From positions 1-64,000 of the forward strand of contig JAUYAK010000043.1 in the NCBI GenBank assembly GCA_030693515.1: a stretch of DNA of 64,000 bases, written 5' to 3'. The notes under the pieces were generated by a model. It had not been told where the DNA came from and did not search any database. It saw only the letters and a list, made by a program, of their open reading frames with translations. The stretch is from Opitutaceae bacterium (lineage in GTDB: Bacteria > Verrucomicrobiota > Verrucomicrobiia > Opitutales > Opitutaceae). A program made the position numbers and the translations under genes. Below, in pieces: positions 52,588 to 60,962 of this stretch (positions are counted from its first letter, which is position 1; the number at the start of each line of letters is the position of its first letter).

Positions 52588-52972
52588 ATTCGCCTTGGCG
52601 CGGGTCTGGCGGCGGACCCGACTGCCACAAAGGGAAGCGGAACGTTTGCGTGAGGCGGATATCCCGGCCGGGGGTAGACTGGAAAAGTGCTCGCTGTCCG
52701 AAGCACTGGGCAACTTGACCACGAAGGAAGTCCGCTCGCCGCCGTTCTTCGATCGCATCTTAAAAAGCGACCGACGGTCTCTCGGCTCGGCGAACCCGTG
52801 AACACAAGTCGCGTGAGGCGCCTCTTCTTGGCGCATCAAATCACGTAATTTGGCAACTATACCAATGTCCCTTGATTTTTAGACGGTCACGGCAAAGAGC
52901 GGTTCGACGAAACCATCCAGCTTGACCGACACGGGGTGCTGCGCGCTCCGCGCAATGACAAAAGTCTAGAAC
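52588..52972. other. Intergenic region after merR, no gene seen
   Basis: These 385 bases separate merR from the YjbR-like gene. The small ORFs in it (for example 52577-52801) are Arg-rich and show no domain or start signal. Base composition looks less GC-rich than most of the window. I see no terminator with a T-run, no IS end and no tRNA. It may be degenerate remnant DNA beside the mercury genes. Confidence 0.55.
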
Positions 52973-53338
52973 TTACGGGACGTTGATATAAAGTCCGAAC
53001 TCCGTGCGGAGTTTCTTCGGGAGCTTGGCAACGACGAGGTCGTAGCTGCGCCGGATGCGACGATCGAGTTCAGCGGCAGGGAGCGCCGCAAGATCGCCGA
53101 TGCGGACCCAGTGGCGCTTTGCGCAGTAGGGCGCCTGCGTGATGCCGTCGATGTCAGTAAGATCGTCGAACTCCTCCGGCGTGCATTTGAACACGACGCC
53201 GTCGATCGTCTCGGCGTCGAGCGCGATGATCAGAAACATCTTGCCCGCGACCTTGAAGACGAGGCACTCGCCCCACTGCTTCACCCACGTCGTGTGCGAG
53301 AACGAGAGCGCGAACTGGCGCAGGACGGGCAAGCGCAT
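52973..53338 (-). CDS. MmcQ/YjbR-family protein
   Basis: A 121-residue single-domain protein of the YjbR family, with VKQWGECLVFKVAGKMFLII, VVFKCTPEEFDDLTD and the closing HWVRIGDLAALPAAELDRRI. The fold is CyaY-like and described as DNA-binding-like. The function is unknown. It lies 51 bases after the HEAT-repeat gene on the same strand, so the two may be co-transcribed. Confidence 0.9.
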   Translation of the reverse strand: MRLPVLRQFALSFSHTTWVKQWGECLVFKVAGKMFLIIALDAETIDGVVFKCTPEEFDDLTDIDGITQAPYCAKRHWVRIGDLAALPAAELDRRIRRSYDLVVAKLPKKLRTEFGLYINVP

Positions 53339-53389
53339 AGAGCGACAAGGGAGATTTCGCGCGCAAGGCCAAGGCGCAACTGGCAGTGA

Positions 53390-53992
53390 TCAAACCCGCC
53401 GAGTCTCAAAACTCCGCGCAAGTTTCTCAGCCGTGTCGCGAACCAACCCGTTGGAATCGTTGCGGGCACTCTTGATTAAGGGCTCAACGGTTGCCTTGTC
53501 CGCGCCGATCACTTTCAGGCCACGCAAAGCCAGTCGCCGAATCCGCGCATCGCGGCTCTCGAACGCGGAGACAAAAACACTCACCGCTGAAATCGCGTTT
53601 GGCCCCAAATCGATGAGAGCAAACAGGGCCAGTTTTTGCGTTTCTGGTTCGGATGCAGCGAAAACGAGCGGCTTAATCGCTCGCTGCGGATAGCGGATGC
53701 TAATCCGCGCAAGCGTCAAAACCGCTACGTCACGAATGACCTTGTCATGATGAAAAACAAACTTCGTGACCGCTTGAATCGCTAGGTGCGCGTCTCGCCC
53801 GATGAGGTGCAGTGCGCACAGGGCACGATGCACAATGACAGTGTCGTCGATGGCCAAGCAGGACAGTATCTGCGGGACGATAATCGCAACACGTTCGGCG
53901 TCGTAGCGGCAGCGATAGAGCTGCGAATTGGAGTCACGCTCCAGCTCATCCAAGATTTCGCGGGCTTCATGCTTTGTCGCGACGTGCATCAT
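53390..53992 (-). CDS. HEAT-repeat protein
   Basis: The 200-residue protein consists of about four or five HEAT-like helical repeats, visible as DTVIVHRALCALHLIGRDAH, DKVIRDVAVLTLARISIRYP, ETQKLALFALIDLGPNA and DARIRRLALRGLKVIGADKA. There is no signal peptide and no catalytic motif, so it is a binding scaffold in the cytoplasm. Codon usage and base composition look less GC-biased than the flanking core genes. The partner is unknown. Confidence 0.78.
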   Translation of the reverse strand: MMHVATKHEAREILDELERDSNSQLYRCRYDAERVAIIVPQILSCLAIDDTVIVHRALCALHLIGRDAHLAIQAVTKFVFHHDKVIRDVAVLTLARISIRYPQRAIKPLVFAASEPETQKLALFALIDLGPNAISAVSVFVSAFESRDARIRRLALRGLKVIGADKATVEPLIKSARNDSNGLVRDTAEKLARSFETRRV

Positions 53993-54072
53993 CCGCCCCA
54001 GTTGGTAGCTTCTTGCACAGCGACACGACGCCGGCTGTCACAATTTTTGATGCTGAGTCCCAGCAGCGAGAA

Positions 54073-55341
54073 TCACATCCGATACGGCAGCGGATGCTGC
54101 GCGGTGAGCACGGCGACGCGTTGTTTCACGGCGTCGAGCGCGGCGGCTTCGCCCGGGGTGCCGATGGCGGCGAGCACGGTGTCGATGCAGCCGGCGATCT
54201 CGTCCATTTCATTTTCGGCGAAGCCGCGAGACGTGATTGCGGGCGTGCCGAGGCGGAGGCCCGAGCCCTGGAACGGACTCCGGGTCTCGAACGGCACGGT
54301 GTTTTTGTTGCAGGTGATGTGGGCGAGATCGAGGGTCTCCTGCGCCTTCTTCGCGGTGAGTTCGGGGAACTTCGTCCGCAGATCGATCATGAAGAGGTGG
54401 TTGTCGGTGCCGCCGGAGACGATCTTGTAGCCGCGGCTGAGGAACGCGGCGGCGAAGGCGCGGGAATTTTTCACGACTTGCTCCGAGTAGGTCTTGAACT
54501 CGGGTTTGAGGCACTCGGCGAGGCACACGGCCTTGGCCGCGATCACGTGCATGAGCGGGCCGCCCTGGCCGCCGGGGAACATCGCGGAGTCGATGGCTTT
54601 CGCGTGCGCGGCGCGGCAGAGGATGAGGCCGCCGCGGGGACCGCGCAGGGTCTTGTGCGTGGTGGTCGTGACGAAATCCGCGTGCGGGACCGGCGAAGGA
54701 TGCACGCCCGCGGCGACGAGGCCCGCGATGTGCGCGATGTCGGCGAAGAGGTAGGCGCCGACCGAGCGCGCGATCTCGCCCATGCGGGCAAAGTCGATCA
54801 CGCGCGAGTAGGCGCTGGCGCCGACGGTGATCATCTTGGGCTTCTCGCGCTGGGCGATGGCGGCGAGTTCGTCGTAGTCGATCAGGCCGTCGGACTCGCG
54901 CACGCCGTATTGGACGAAGGTGTATTGCTTGCCGGAGAAGTTCGCCGGGTTGCCGTGCGTGAGGTGGCCGCCGTGGCTCAGGTTCATGCCGAGGATCTTG
55001 TCGCCGAGCTGGAGCACGGCGGTGTAAACGGCGAAGTTGGCCTGCGAGCCGGAGTGCGGCTGCACGTTGGCGTGCTCGGCGCCGAAGAGTTTCTTCGCGC
55101 GCTCAATCGCGATGTTCTCGACCTTGTCGACGTGCTCGCAGCCGCCATACCAGCGCTTGGCCGGGTAGCCCTCGGCATACTTGTTGGTGAGGACGCTGCC
55201 CTGCGCCTCCATCACGGCCGGATAGGTGAAGTTCTCCGAGGCGATTAGCTCGATGTGGCTCTGCTGGCGGCCGAGCTCGGCGGTGATCGCGGAGTAGATT
55301 TCGGGATCGAGGGTGCGGAGGGGAGCGGAGGTGAGAGACAT
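54073..55341 (-). CDS. glyA: Serine hydroxymethyltransferase
   Basis: A 422-residue PLP enzyme that interconverts serine and glycine with tetrahydrofolate. The PLP-lysine is Lys230 in [14 protein letters not shown]. The N-terminal [20 protein letters not shown] and the [18 protein letters not shown] segment are typical. It supplies glycine and one-carbon units, the former being a substrate of PurD upstream in the same leftward run. An inverted repeat separates it from the phosphatase gene. Confidence 0.97.
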   Translation of the reverse strand: MSLTSAPLRTLDPEIYSAITAELGRQQSHIELIASENFTYPAVMEAQGSVLTNKYAEGYPAKRWYGGCEHVDKVENIAIERAKKLFGAEHANVQPHSGSQANFAVYTAVLQLGDKILGMNLSHGGHLTHGNPANFSGKQYTFVQYGVRESDGLIDYDELAAIAQREKPKMITVGASAYSRVIDFARMGEIARSVGAYLFADIAHIAGLVAAGVHPSPVPHADFVTTTTHKTLRGPRGGLILCRAAHAKAIDSAMFPGGQGGPLMHVIAAKAVCLAECLKPEFKTYSEQVVKNSRAFAAAFLSRGYKIVSGGTDNHLFMIDLRTKFPELTAKKAQETLDLAHITCNKNTVPFETRSPFQGSGLRLGTPAITSRGFAENEMDEIAGCIDTVLAAIGTPGEAAALDAVKQRVAVLTAQHPLPYRM

Positions 55342-55346
55342 CAGGA

Positions 55347-55443
55347 ATTACGATTTAGGATTTACGATTTGAGAAATGGGCCGGGGCCGGTCGCCGGAAA
55401 ATTGCGGAGCGAAAATCGTAAATCCAAAATCGTAAATCGTAAT
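55347..55443. repeat. ATTACGATTT-type inverted repeat element
   Basis: The left arm (55347-55370) reads ATTACGATTT then AGGATTTACGATTT. The right arm (55413-55443) is its near-perfect reverse complement with one extra ACGATTT unit. Between the arms is a 42-base GC-rich loop. The AT-rich text stands out sharply from its surroundings and lies exactly between the phosphatase stop and the glyA start. It looks like a mobile or dispersed palindromic element of the REP/MITE kind. It has no coding capacity. Confidence 0.6.
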
Positions 55444-55934
55444 CACGCCGGCTTGGGCGCGATCAGCGTCTTAAGGTGCGCCACGAGTGACGGAATCGCC
55501 TCGACCATCTCGTCGCGCGCGGCCTCGTAGGCCTTGAGCGGCCCGCCGAAGGGATCGCAGATCTCGCGGTCGACCGGACCGGGGATGAACTCCCGGAACA
55601 GGAATAGATTCTTCGGCGCGGGCGCGCCTTGCAGCTCGATCATCGCGCGGTGCGATTCGGTCATGCCGATGACGGCCAGCGCGCCATCCAACATCTCCTG
55701 CGTGAGCGCCCGGCTGCGGTGGCCCGCAACGTCGAGGCCGACCTTCCGCAAGGCGATGACCGAGTTCTCGGAAACCTGGTCGCCGCCCCGGCCGGCGACG
55801 GCGGCGGAGACGACCTTGAGCGAGCGCAGCGGCTCGGCCTCGGCACGGAGGGCGTGCTGGAGGAGGGCCGCGGCCATCGGGCTCCGGCACACGTTGGCCG
55901 TGCAGACGATGACGATGGTTCCGGGAGAAGACAC
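55443..55934 (-). CDS. Low-molecular-weight protein phosphatase
   Basis: A 163-residue phosphatase with the P-loop CTANVCRS (nucleophile Cys11, Arg17) and the general-acid Asp in ICDPFGG. In Firmicutes the homologue next to glyA is YwlE, a protein-arginine phosphatase whose P-loop has Thr at the fifth position (CTGNTCRS). Here the residue is Val15, similar to the Ile of tyrosine phosphatases, which argues for phosphotyrosine. It lies upstream of glyA and about 130 bases after the small secreted protein gene. Confidence 0.88.
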   Translation of the reverse strand: MSSPGTIVIVCTANVCRSPMAAALLQHALRAEAEPLRSLKVVSAAVAGRGGDQVSENSVIALRKVGLDVAGHRSRALTQEMLDGALAVIGMTESHRAMIELQGAPAPKNLFLFREFIPGPVDREICDPFGGPLKAYEAARDEMVEAIPSLVAHLKTLIAPKPA

Positions 55935-56065
55935 AGCGAGCGAAAGGACAGGGTTTCAGGCTAAAAGCAAAGCCGGAGTGGGCGGCCAGGTAGCGGCGGG
56001 AGGCTCGGCGCGCCGGTTCAGGATGATCGCCAAACTTCGGCGGGCAGGAACGCACCGCCGCTCCG

Positions 56066-56698
56066 TCAGAGCTTTTTCAGGGCGAGGAGCGCGCGGTGCA
56101 GATGCAGGGCGCGCTGCAAGGCGGCATCAATCAGCGGCGGCGGACGGCGGGGGGTGGGAGATTCGTCCGCCCCATCCGGCGAAGGCTGGCCCGCCGATCC
56201 GTGCACCAGGCGGGCCTCGTCGTTGCGGACCTTGTCGGGATTGTCGGCGAGCAGCGTCTCAAGGGCGGCCCCTTGCTCCAGCGCATCGTAGGCCCTGCGC
56301 TCCTCCTCCGCCGAGATTCGCACCGCGCTGTCCGGCCGAAAACTCCCGCCGGCCGCGCCAATCACGATGATGCCGTCGCCCGGCAGACGAGGGGCAAGCG
56401 CATCGAGGAGCGCGGGCGAGGTCAGCGCGTTGGCGAGCACAAAGACAGGGGTGCGGGGAGCCGCGCGGAAACGCAGCCAGGCCGCAAACGTCGTGACCGC
56501 CGCCGCATCCGCCTCGATGTAGCGCACATCAACGACACAGGGCGGGGCCTTGCCCGCGGGCGGGGCAGGCAAATCAGCCGGCAGGTGCTTCACCCGCACA
56601 TAAACGAGCCCCAGCCCGAGATCGCGCTCGGGCGCAGCCGCGGCCCACGTCGCCGCGAGGGCGGAAAAAATGCCGGCGAGCCAAAGGCGGAGCATCAT
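56066..56698 (-). CDS. Small exported protein of unknown function
   Basis: The 210-residue protein begins with a signal peptide (LWLAGIFSALAATWAAAA) and overlaps the purD stop by ATGA. The middle part (CVVDVRYIEADAAAV, then TPVFVLANALTSPALLDAL) has a faint resemblance to the core of S41 peptidases, but the SASASE serine motif and the lysine motif are missing. If related, it is a non-catalytic remnant. The C-terminal 60 residues are charged and Pro-rich. No function assigned. Confidence 0.62.
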   Translation of the reverse strand: MMLRLWLAGIFSALAATWAAAAPERDLGLGLVYVRVKHLPADLPAPPAGKAPPCVVDVRYIEADAAAVTTFAAWLRFRAAPRTPVFVLANALTSPALLDALAPRLPGDGIIVIGAAGGSFRPDSAVRISAEEERRAYDALEQGAALETLLADNPDKVRNDEARLVHGSAGQPSPDGADESPTPRRPPPLIDAALQRALHLHRALLALKKL

Positions 56699-58011
56699 GA
56701 GCGGTTGAGTTGGCGCGCGCCGATGTCGCGGCGGAAGTATTTTGCGGCACACTGGATCGCATCGCAGGTGGCGTAGGCCTGGTCCGCGGCGGCGCGGAGG
56801 GTGGGCGCGACCGCGGTGACACCGAGCACGCGGCCGCCGTTCATCACGAGCTGGCCCGCCGGGTTGCGCGCAGTGCCGGCATGCAAAATGGACACGCCAG
56901 GCGGGAGCGAAGCAGCAGCAGGCAGAGCGATCACGTCGCCCTTCGGGTAGGCGTCGGGATAGCCTTTGGCGGCAATCACCACGCACATCGCGTGCTCGGG
57001 TTTCTCGACCAGTTTCACACCGCCGAGTTCACGGCGCGTGGCGGCCCAGAGGAGCGCGAGCACGTCGTTGGCGAGGCGCGGCAGCACGACCTGCGTCTCG
57101 GGATCGCCGAAGCGGGCGTTGTATTCGATCACGCTCGGACCGGCGGACGTGAGCATGATGCCGATGAAGAGCGTCCCGCAGTAGTCGATGCCCTCGTCCG
57201 CGATGGCGTTGACGGAAGGACGAACGATTTCGTTTTCGATCCGGGCGAGCAGCGCGGTCGTGACCACCTCGGCGGGCGAATAGGTGCCCATGCCGCCGGT
57301 GTTGGGGCCGGTGTCGCCGTCGCCGATGCGCTTGTGATCCTGCGAGGTCGGCAGAATCACATAGTCGCGGCCGGAGACGACGACGAGGATCGAGGTCTCC
57401 TCGCCGAAGAGACAGTCCTCGATGAGCAGTTGTTGGCCACTCGCGCCGAATTTCCCGCCTTCGAGCATCTCGCGCACCGCGGCCTCGGCTTCAGCGAGCG
57501 ACTGAGCGACCACCACGCCTTTGCCCGCCGCGAGGCCGTCGGCCTTGATCACGATGGGGATGGGACGGGTGCGCAGGTAGGCAAGCGCCGGCGCGACCTC
57601 GCTGAAAAACCCGGCCGCCGCCGTCGGGATGCGGTGCTTGAGCAGAATCTGCTTCGTGAAAATCTTCGAGGCCTCAAGGCGCGCGCCGGCGGCCTGGGGG
57701 CCGTAAACCGGGATGCCAGCCGCGATCAACTGGTCCGCGAGGCCCAGGGAAAGCGGCACCTCGGGCCCGACGACGACAAACGCGATTTTCTCGCGCTGCG
57801 CGAGCGCCACCAAGCCCGGCACATCGTCAGCCGCGACGGGGAAGCACGCGACCTCGTCGGCGATGCCCGCATTGCCGGGCGCGCAAATCACACGCGGCCG
57901 GGCCGGCGAGGCCATCAGCGCACGCACGAGGGCGTGCTCACGACCGCCGGAGCCCACTACGAGAACGGAACCGGGAAGAATGGTTTGAGCCACAGGAAGG
58001 ATCGTGCGCAC
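56695..58011 (-). CDS. purD: Phosphoribosylamine-glycine ligase (GAR synthetase)
   Basis: A 438-residue ATP-grasp enzyme for the second step of purine synthesis, which joins glycine to phosphoribosylamine. It shows the N-terminal VLVVGSGGREHAL, the GPEVPLSLGLADQL segment, PIVIKADGLAAGKGVVVA, DHKRIGDGDTGPNTGGMG and EYNARFGDPETQVVLPRL. The start codon is unclear. The ORF opens with GTG at 58011, and a second GTG at 57993 is equally plausible; no ATG is near. It lies 3 bases after the LOG-like gene. Confidence 0.96.
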   Translation of the reverse strand: MRTILPVAQTILPGSVLVVGSGGREHALVRALMASPARPRVICAPGNAGIADEVACFPVAADDVPGLVALAQREKIAFVVVGPEVPLSLGLADQLIAAGIPVYGPQAAGARLEASKIFTKQILLKHRIPTAAAGFFSEVAPALAYLRTRPIPIVIKADGLAAGKGVVVAQSLAEAEAAVREMLEGGKFGASGQQLLIEDCLFGEETSILVVVSGRDYVILPTSQDHKRIGDGDTGPNTGGMGTYSPAEVVTTALLARIENEIVRPSVNAIADEGIDYCGTLFIGIMLTSAGPSVIEYNARFGDPETQVVLPRLANDVLALLWAATRRELGGVKLVEKPEHAMCVVIAAKGYPDAYPKGDVIALPAAASLPPGVSILHAGTARNPAGQLVMNGGRVLGVTAVAPTLRAAADQAYATCDAIQCAAKYFRRDIGARQLNRS

Positions 58012-58014
58012 CGG

Positions 58015-59922
58015 CTACAGCACCTGCAGCTTCTTGCGATAGAAGGCCACGACTTCGTCGGGATCGTCGCTGAAGAGCACGTAGTCGCGCATCCAGGCCG
58101 GCGCGCGCTTGGTTGCGATCATGGTGTCGAGCTGGCGACGCAGGTCGTCCCAGAATTTGGCGTTGAAAAACACGTAGGGCACGCGCGGACGGATGCCGAG
58201 CTTGAGGTTGCACAGCTCGATGCCGACCTCCTCGAGCGTGCCGACGCCGCCGACGTTGAAGATGCAAAAATCCGCCGCCTCGAACCACTTTTGCCGGAAA
58301 TGCCGCGATGATTCCTGAAACGTGTTGAAGAAATCCACGCCCAGCTCCGGCGGCTGCGCCTCGAGTTCGAGGAAGCAGGCGCCCGTGAGCGCGCCCTTGG
58401 CCCGGGCCTGCTCGGTGGCGAGGCGCATGACGCCGCCACCGCCGCCCGTGAGCACACCGAGGTTGTGCCCGATGAAGGTCGTGAGCTTGTCCACCAGCGC
58501 GGAGATGCGGTCGGAGTCCTGCTGTTCGAGGCCCCAGGCGGAGCCGTAGAAGGCGAGCACGGTGGCCTCCTGGAATTTCCGCGCCAGCTCCTCGCGCACG
58601 AAGAAGCCGTGCTCCTTGCGGTAGGTGTGGCGGTAGACGTCCTTCGTCTGCTCGTCATACCAGTGGACCTGCACGCCGATGGCGTGGAAGGCATCGAGGC
58701 GCGCGTGCGCGTTGCTCGAGAGAAAATAGCCGTGCGTGCGCGAGGCGCGGCGGAAGATGATGCGCTTGATCTTCGCGTCGCCGAGGCGGGTGAAGAGTTC
58801 GATCTGCTCGAGGAGGTCCGGGAAGTAGTCGAGGATGAGCGTGTCGGCATTGTCCGGCGCGTGATCGAGCGCCTGAATCATCGTGCGGCTGCCGACGGGG
58901 CAGGCGTCGCATTCGAGGAATTTTTTCAGGTCCTCGTTGGCCCGCACGACGACCGAGCGGTTCTCCATCGCGCCGCTCTGGCCGCGCACGGTGATCTTGG
59001 TGCGGGGCCTGGCCTCGGCCGTGGGCGCGGGCGGATTATCGTCGAGGCATTTGTAGAGGCCGGCGGCCGTGGCGAGGAGGCGCGTGCGTTTCTTCGCCAG
59101 CGGCTTCAGGTCCGGATCCTCGGGCTCGGGCGCGCGGAAGACCTCGACCGAGACCATGGGATTTACCACCGGCTGGTCGCCGGTGTTGTAGATCTCGAGC
59201 ATCACATTCGTGCCAAAGGTCTTGATCGGATCGAGCAGCACGGCGCTGGTGTGGATACCGAAGTTGCCGGCGCCTTGGTTGAGCACGACAAAATGCTCCT
59301 TCAGATACATCGAGCAGCTCGTGAGGATGCCGGAGCGCGGCGGAATCACGAGCGGCGAGGCGTCGTGCCGGATCTGCACACGATCGAGAAAGTTGCGGCC
59401 GGCGAGCCCGGCGATCACCCGCTCGAACTCGTGCCGCTGCAGGCGCGGCTGGAGCGTGTAGGTGACTTGGTGGGGCGTCAGAAAAACCCGCCCGGAGCTG
59501 TCGATGCTGATCGTGTTGGGCAGCTTGAGGCTGTTCTCGGCGAGGGCGGTGCGGATTTCGGCGGTCGAGAGCTTGGCGGCCGCCGGGGCGTGGTAGAGCC
59601 GGCCGACGGGCGAGCCCACGCGCATGAGTTTTTTCCAGTAGGCGGCGTGGGGGAAGCTCGCGTCGTAGATAAAGGCCTCGACCTCGATCTCGGCGCGGTT
59701 GCCCTCGATGCGCGGGGCGCCCGTGATTACCATCTCGATGCCGATGCGCGCCATCGAGCTGCGCAGGGTGAACTTGAGCGCCGCGATCTGCTCCTTCATG
59801 AAGTCGAACTCCACGGGCTGGCGCGGCCAAAACCCAAGGTTGAGCACCACGGTGCGCTCGTCCTTGTTCTTCACCGAGAGGATCTGGCCATCCTGACTCG
59901 TCCAAAATTGTGAGGCATTCAT
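58015..59922 (-). CDS. LOG-family (lysine decarboxylase-like) Rossmann protein with long unknown N-terminal region
   Basis: The 635-residue product has an unrecognised N-terminal part (about 1-400) without membrane helices. The C-terminal part resembles LOG phosphoribohydrolases: TGGGGGVMRLA at about 492-502 and VGGVGTLEEVGIE at about 557-569, with an Arg/Lys pair (RHFRQKWF) in between, where LOG enzymes keep their catalytic Arg and Glu. The usual Pro of PGG is Val. LOG enzymes split nucleoside monophosphates such as AMP or cytokinin nucleotides into base and ribose 5-phosphate. Location directly upstream of purD (3 bases) supports a role in purine metabolism; activity is inference. The start at 59922 follows the better N-terminus. 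Confidence 0.75.
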   Translation of the reverse strand: MNASQFWTSQDGQILSVKNKDERTVVLNLGFWPRQPVEFDFMKEQIAALKFTLRSSMARIGIEMVITGAPRIEGNRAEIEVEAFIYDASFPHAAYWKKLMRVGSPVGRLYHAPAAAKLSTAEIRTALAENSLKLPNTISIDSSGRVFLTPHQVTYTLQPRLQRHEFERVIAGLAGRNFLDRVQIRHDASPLVIPPRSGILTSCSMYLKEHFVVLNQGAGNFGIHTSAVLLDPIKTFGTNVMLEIYNTGDQPVVNPMVSVEVFRAPEPEDPDLKPLAKKRTRLLATAAGLYKCLDDNPPAPTAEARPRTKITVRGQSGAMENRSVVVRANEDLKKFLECDACPVGSRTMIQALDHAPDNADTLILDYFPDLLEQIELFTRLGDAKIKRIIFRRASRTHGYFLSSNAHARLDAFHAIGVQVHWYDEQTKDVYRHTYRKEHGFFVREELARKFQEATVLAFYGSAWGLEQQDSDRISALVDKLTTFIGHNLGVLTGGGGGVMRLATEQARAKGALTGACFLELEAQPPELGVDFFNTFQESSRHFRQKWFEAADFCIFNVGGVGTLEEVGIELCNLKLGIRPRVPYVFFNAKFWDDLRRQLDTMIATKRAPAWMRDYVLFSDDPDEVVAFYRKKLQVL

Positions 59923-60068
59923 GAGTCGAAGCTGGCGGTGATGGGGCAACGCCGCCAGCGGTTCAAGCGGGGAGATCGGGATTGCCTTCGCCGGGGGCGG
60001 CCGGCACATCCTGCAACTTTTCGGGCACAAATCCAACACCGCGGTTACTCCACTCCGTCTTTCCCTCC

Positions 60069-60830
60069 ATGAAACTGAAGCTCCTCGCCACTCTCTCGAT
60101 TCTCGCGCTCGGCCCCGTCGCCCTGCGCGTCCAAGCCCAGCAGGTCACCCTGCCCGGCCAGCCCGCGCCCGCGCCGACTTTCACCGACACCCAGCTCGTC
60201 GAGGAATTCGGCTGGTTCATCGGCAAGCGCGTCGGCCTCACCGAGCTGGAATTCAGCGAAGCCGATCTCGACACGCTGCTCCGCGGCATCCGTGCCGCCG
60301 CGATGGGCAAGGACTCGCCCTACGAACTCGAGAAGATCGGGCCCGCGATGGACGAGTTCATGCAGAAGCGCCAGGGCGCCTACCTCGCCAAGCTCAAAAC
60401 CAAAAACGAGGGCGCCAACGCCGCCTACTTCGCCAAGCTCAAGGAAAACAAGGCCGTCGTCGCGCTCCCCAGCGGCCTCCATTACGAAATCATCAAGCAG
60501 GGCGACGGCACGACACCGCGGCCGACCGACACCGTGAAGGTCCACTACGTGGGCACGCTGCTCGACGGCACCGAGTTCGACAGCTCGATCAAACGCAACG
60601 AGCCCGCCGAGTTCCCGCTCGACCAAGTGATCCCCGGCTGGACCGAAGGCATCCAGAAGGTGACCAAGGGTGGCAAAATCAAACTCTACGTCCCGCCCGC
60701 GCTCGGTTACGGCGACCAAGGCAACTCCGGCATCCCTCCGGGCTCGACCCTCGTGTTTGACGTCGACCTGCTCGACATCAAGAGCGCGACGCCCGCGCCC
60801 GCCGCGCCGGCCCCGGCCACGAAGAAATAA
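60069..60830 (+). CDS. FKBP-type peptidyl-prolyl isomerase, exported
   Basis: A 253-residue periplasmic foldase. It has a signal peptide (about 1-22, RVQAQ), an N-terminal helical dimerisation domain, and a C-terminal FKBP domain (about 140-235) with VKVHYVGTLLDGTEFDSS, the QVIPGWTEGIQKVTKGGK segment and YVPPALGYGDQ, a composition typical of Mip/FkpA. The tail is Ala/Pro-rich. The start at 60069 was chosen over the ORF track start, whose first 29 residues are polar. A strong terminator follows. Confidence 0.93.
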   Translation: MKLKLLATLSILALGPVALRVQAQQVTLPGQPAPAPTFTDTQLVEEFGWFIGKRVGLTELEFSEADLDTLLRGIRAAAMGKDSPYELEKIGPAMDEFMQKRQGAYLAKLKTKNEGANAAYFAKLKENKAVVALPSGLHYEIIKQGDGTTPRPTDTVKVHYVGTLLDGTEFDSSIKRNEPAEFPLDQVIPGWTEGIQKVTKGGKIKLYVPPALGYGDQGNSGIPPGSTLVFDVDLLDIKSATPAPAAPAPATKK

Positions 60831-60874
60831 GCGCCGCACTCCCGCCGCGGCCGCACCCGGCCCCGCTCTCTCCC

Positions 60875-60906
60875 ACGCGCCCCGGTTTGCCGGGGCGCGT
60901 TTTTTT
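60875..60906 (+). terminator. Strong rho-independent terminator of the FKBP gene
   Basis: A perfect 11-bp stem (ACGCGCCCCGG / CCGGGGCGCGT, 4-nt loop TTTG) is followed by a run of seven T residues including the last base of the stem. It starts 45 bases after the FKBP stop codon. It is the clearest plus-strand terminator in the window. Confidence 0.92.
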
Positions 60907-60962
60907 TCGGGCTCGCGGAAACACCGGAACCCGCTCGAATCGTTGGGAGTCCCCCTTAGCCC

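Noticed and set aside
52577-52801. 74-residue ORF after merR
   Set aside because: Arg-rich, no start signal, no similarity I can name; left as intergenic.
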